NCBI GenBank assembly: GCA_035578175.1
Contig: JAQMRL010000004.1
Location: 76,497,401-76,561,400, forward strand
DNA length: 64,000 bases
Reading direction: 5' to 3'
Source of the DNA: Catonia carolina
Lineage: Eukaryota > Arthropoda > Insecta > Hemiptera > Achilidae
The position numbers were made by a program, and so were the translations under genes. Under the pieces are notes generated by a model that had not been told where the DNA came from, searched no databases, and was given only the letters and a program-made list of their open reading frames with translations. This document shows positions 54,379-60,300 of the stretch, in pieces (positions within the stretch are counted from its first letter, which is position 1; each line of letters starts with the position of its first letter).

Positions 54379-57300
54379 TGATGTTTGTGTGTGTATGTGT
54401 CCCCTTTATCTCCTAAATTACTGAACCTGAGTGTGTGAAAGTCGTTCCTTGATACATTGAATTGGTTAGTAAGGACAGAGAGTTTATGAAAAGGACTGCC
54501 GTGGTATCCCTACCACACCCGTCACTCACAAAAATCTTTACGTGGTAGATATACCACATCCGCACGGAATGTGTTAATCATCGTTAACGCTGCTCCCATT
54601 ATCACAAAGAGACAGTTAGAGGAGGAACTCTTCTCCAGTGTTTAGTTGGCGCACGCAAATAGGAATTTTTTTACTATTTTGTTCTGTTGTCGGTGAGTTG
54701 ACAAGATAAGTAATTTAGAGTTTCTTAGGCGAGTGGATTAAAAAAAAAGTATATGAAAGTATTTTACCAGAAAAATGAATGGGCTAATGGGGCATATCTT
54801 AAGACATCCAGGTATTGGTCTATTAATAATGGAGGGTAATATTTAGGGAGTGGATTGTAGGGGGAGGCAAAAGTTAGAATACCCATGTAAAGCAAATTAC
54901 AAAAGATGTAGGATGTTACAGGTATGTAGCTATGAAACGACTTGCGCAAGATAGAACAGCTTGGAGAATTGCATCAAACCAGTCAAGAGACTGATGACAA
55001 AAAAAGTTCTGTTATAACAATCACGCCACAATTGGTATAATCCAACTCGTTCTTATTTGTGTATTACCTATAAATGTAGAATTTTTTTGTACATAAATTA
55101 TTTTTTTATGATTACAGGTTAACTGTGAAGGACACCCATGGGTAGTAATTCCATCAGAAAGCAGATTTCTGTACGTGAAACTCAGAGGGAAAATAATTCA
55201 CGGTTCACGTCCGATAGAACCAAATATGACAACTGCAATTAATAGCAAAACATCGTGTTCGACAAAAAATAGAATTGTTATACATGCAGGTAGTGGGGTT
55301 GATGTTTTGGTCTGCCCGATGCCTTCTGCTTCAGAACGACATCACCTGGTAATTGTTATTTATTATTTGTTGTGTTGTTGTTTAGTTCATCAGCCGAAAG
55401 GCTGGTTTGAACCTGTAGAGGTTTTACTAAGTAAAAACGAGGAGTGAGATGGTCTGTCATTGCCTTCCTCACTGAATGGATAAGTATGCTTGTCAGCATG
55501 CCGGGCCCTGTGAAAAGCACATTTTTCACTCTGCAAATGACACCTTCACTTCATTCACCACAGGGTCTGGATGTACAATGAAATTCATTACTTTCAGAGG
55601 AGATATCTCTGATTAGTATCTTTTACACCTCTACCTCTTCTGTTCTTAAATGATTCAGTCATTTAATTGGCTGACCATGTGATAAGAAACAGTACTATTT
55701 ATTTTAGCCCTGCAACGAACAGATTGAATGTAAATAATTTGACACTCCAACTGTCTGCTATGGGCGTAAATAGCATTTGTTGTAAAAAAACTTATTAATC
55801 ATTACTTTTGGGTAATAACAGATGGCGCGTTGGTGTGTCATTACCGTGCAGCCAGTGTTCAGCGGTAGTGAACATGAACGATGGTGTGTATTAACAACTA
55901 TTGAAAAATCCAGTGTGTGTGTGTGTGAACAAACTATATCGAAAACAGAACATTATATAAACTTGAAACTTAAAACTTAAGTTAGATACTACCAGACCCG
56001 ACACGAACATTTTCATCAAAATCGGTCAACTGGAAGTAGTAGTTTATTCGTGTCATTTTCACTTGTTTGTGATTTTCTCAAAAATGGCTCCTCTGATTTT
56101 TGTTTAAAATCGCCTCATTTACTAATTTTTTTATGCTTTACAAGATAGGGTAGGCGCCATGTTTTCTGAAATTCTTGGTGAGGCTGTTTTCACGTAAAAA
56201 AATTGTTTTTTTTAAGATTACGGCTTTAATATGCATTTTAGCACAAAAATTTATATAATAAAAGTTGTATAGAAATTAAAATCCTACAACTTTTATTTGA
56301 AATGTTTTTTTGTATAACGCTTAGTTTAGCAGTAATTAGCAATTTTCTGTTTTTTTCTCATGAAATTTGATTTTTTTAAGATTTCTGCCTTAGTATGCAT
56401 TTTATGACAATAGTGTATAATCAAATTTTTATGAAATTGAAAGATCTAAAACTCTTATTTAAAGCATTTTTCTCTACAGAGCCTAGTTTAGCATGAAAGA
56501 GTTATTTTCCCTATTTTTAAGCCAAACTGAGGTTGATTTTAATTTTGCGTCTTTCACTCATGATTAAAATTAGGTTATATTTATTGTGGTATTTATTTAT
56601 TTATTTCTAGGTTGAAGTATTCTCTGAAGGTTGGGTTATTGGCGGAACCGAACGTATATTTCCGGTTTGGTCAAAAGATGGCATTGAATCCAGGAGTATT
56701 GCAGTTGAATTTGTTCCTAGAGAAACTGGTCATTATTCTGTTACTTGGCTCGAATTATCAAGAAGGTAAGTTTATCACCAATATTTTTCTTAGCTGAATT
56801 TTATTTATAGTCTGTCTACTGTAAGAGTATTCCGCACGAGGCAAGCGCCTATAGGTTGTAAACGAATGTTTTGCACTAGTTAGCGCGTATCTAGCTCTCC
56901 GTCTGACAATATTATCTTGTACTACATTCTATCATTAAAATATATACATCCAGCTAAAATAAACATTATCCTTTAAGCATTTTCAATTATACCATTCAGA
57001 TTACTTGTAATTGTTTTTCATAAAGAGACTCAATTAAGTATTTTAACCGTTACATTTTACAAAAAATTTTTGTCTACTTTTTAATATTTACCATTTTATG
57101 TTTCAAAAACTCAACACATTCACTATCACGCATGTTAACAAAACACAGCTTACAAAACTTTCAACTTCAGTCTACAAAGAAAATCGACACGAACCGATAC
57201 AATACCAAAAGATAACCTGATGACACTAAAAATGAGTTAAACACGGGCAAGTGCAAAGAGTTGTATTAAGCTAGTCACACGCATTAATTATTTTAATGAT

Positions 57301-60300
57301 ACAAAATAAACAATCTGAAATATAAAACAACGAATCACTGGAATTGTTTACTCTCCTGTTATAATTCAAGCGCATTAGTCTTATATTACTTGTGACCAAA
57401 AATAAAATAAAACTGAGTCTTTATTAAAAACCTATTAATCATAAATAATAATGTAATAATAGTAAATAATGTAACGAAAAATAACAATGTTAGAGTAGCC
57501 CTAACAATAGTGAAAATTTTGGTTATTAATGGTAAACTAATGTTCGATTTATATAACATTTTCTAATAAATGAATCGAATGTGTTTTTATTATATTGAGC
57601 GTAGAGTGAATAATTAGTGTTGTATGGAATTTTGTTTTTGATCATGCTGTGCGCATTTTTAATTAATACGCATGCTCACTTGTATTGCTGGTTGTCTACG
57701 TCGGAGTACTCTTAGCGTAGACAGACTCTAGGATGTAACATTGAAGTGAGAGTTATAGATAGTGAAGTCACGAGATTGCCTTTTGCGTATGGGTGGGGTG
57801 TGAGGAAGGGAAGAGAATTCTGACTGTGCCGCCAATCTCAACGGAGATACTATATTTTACTAATGTATAATTGCACCATTAGTTAAACACTTGTTGCCTT
57901 TCAATAAATATACGTAGTTGTGACTGACTTTTTTCCCACTTAAGGGGGGGAGTCTACCCAGTTTTATCTCTAAAATTTAAAAAATAATCAAAAAAATTTT
58001 TTGTTATTATAAAACTTCAGAATTTTTTAATCCAGTTATATCTTTTGTTTTTATGTACAATATCTAGAAATTTGTAAAGCATTATTTTACATAATCGGTG
58101 TAAGTGTAATTGTAAGTGAAACTTTACATTCAATTTTCTTGGCATTTAGTATTTCAGGTTTTCTTCATGATAAAATCCTTATAACTTTCTTTATATAAAT
58201 GCTATCTTGATGATTTTTTTCCACTGTATTCAGAATTTATTGCTCGTTTATTTGTAGGTTGGCAATGTTGAAACTTATTATAGGAGTTTTTAAAAAATAA
58301 AAAAATAATGACCTTATCTGTATTTTTGGGGGAAAATATTTAAAAATATAATATTCTCTCCATTGTAAAGTTAAATGTATAAATGGAACCTTCAAAAAAA
58401 AGCATAATTTTCTGATTATTTTGACATAAAAACCAGGTCTGTACCTCTAAAATTAACTAAGTTATAAGCAAATAACAAAGATATAATTTTCCCCTTTCAC
58501 CCCTTATATTTGGGGTTGTAGTGAACAATATTAACATTTTTTTATACGAAAAAATTAAAAATTAAATGTTTATTCACTTGCAAAACAAACAGATTACTTA
58601 TCTAAAGAGAATAAAAAAAACTTTTTTTGAGTAGACTCCTCCCTTAAACCCCTTTACCTTTAAAATTTTTCTTTACGTACCTACCTACTAATAAAAATTT
58701 ATTTTATTTTATTTATAATTTTTATTTATTTATTTATTTTTATTGGTGGCAGTTTTTAAAATTGTCATCTATCGTTTTCATTTGTCCGTCTTGTCACACA
58801 CAGTTGTCAGAAAGTACAAGAGAAGCAACAAACGGTTTTCAGTTTCGTAATATACACAAAAAAATAGTCGGCTTAAATTGAGTTTGAAGTTCCAATTTCG
58901 ACCAGAAGTCTAGAAATCATTAATGGATTTTGCCATTAAGTCAAAGGTAAGCCTGTTTAAAAATTGTCCTCGGCCATGAGACATGTGGTCTCATGAAAAG
59001 AATTTTTTTATATTTATTTTATTATTTTTATTTTTGAATGTATATTTGATTTGATTTGATTTTTACAAATGAATTGCAGAGTAAATTATTCTGCACAAAA
59101 TGGTAGATTTTTTTAAGTAACCCGTACTGTGAACCATTCTGGTTTGGTTTTGAGATTTATTGGTGGTTTTTTTATTTATATTATATAAATATTTATAGTA
59201 AATACGACGCATATCCAGAAAGTAAGTGTACTGAGGCTCTCAAGGGCCGGAGGGATTTTATTTTCGGCATGTTGGCTACACTGATGTGTAGCCTGACTTC
59301 TCCCCTTCGCAACAAGACCAGTTCGAGGTCAGTACGTTGAGAACTGTCGACACAACAGCATGTTTTGTGAAAAATGTCAATCCAATCTCCTGCCAAGTGC
59401 GGAATGTGTGGCGTCATCGGTTATCTCATTAGGAAGGGAAAACCTCCAGTTGTGGTTTATAATGATGTAAAAACTGCATATAGTAATAAAGCTATGAATT
59501 GTATGAGTGTGTACAAGTGGTGTCGCGAGTTTAAAAACGGTTGTACGTCTGTGCATGTTGATCAGAAGAGCGGAAGACCATCAATTGTGACTGATGAATT
59601 CGTGGAAAAATTGAAAATGCACTCCATGATGATCGCAGATTGACTGTGGATGAACTTTCTGCAATGTTTCCGCAAATCTCAAGATCTCTACTACACGAAA
59701 CCATCACAGAAACCCTCGGATATCGGAAACTGTTCGCAAGGTGGGTCCCAAAACAGCTGGCAGACCAACACAAGTTGAATCAAGTGGAGGCCAGGCGAGA
59801 GTTTTTGAGGTGCTGCAAATTCCATGGAGATGTATTTCTTCGCTCCATCGTTATTAGAGATGAAACTTGGGTTGCACACTACAAGCCTGAAACCAAAAGA
59901 CAGTCTCAACAGTGGCGTCACACCTCTTCACCCTTTGCCAAAAAGTTCAAAACCACAATTTCAGCCAAGAAAATCATGGCATCCGTGTTTTGGGACTGTC
60001 AAGGCATAATTTTAATTGAATCAAGGGGAGACCATCAACTCTGCAAGATACTGTGAGACCCTAAAAAAATTGCGGAGGGCGATTCAGAACAAGAGGAGAG
60101 GCATGCTGACAAAAGGAGTCTGCCTGCTGCACGACAATGCCAGAGCACACACGGCCAACGCCATGAAGAAACTGCTTGCCTCATTTAAATGGGAAGTCCT
60201 GAATCATCCCGCGCATTCCCCTGACCTAGCACCTTCAGATTACTGTATCTTTATCTCCCTGAAGCTGCACATGGTGGAAAAAGGTTTTCAACCGATGAGG

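Noticed and set aside
58923..58950. ATG with eight codons followed by GTAAGC, resembling a first exon (MDFAIKSK)
   Set aside because: The end phase does not match the next CUB exon, it has no signal peptide, and nothing else supports a transcription start there.
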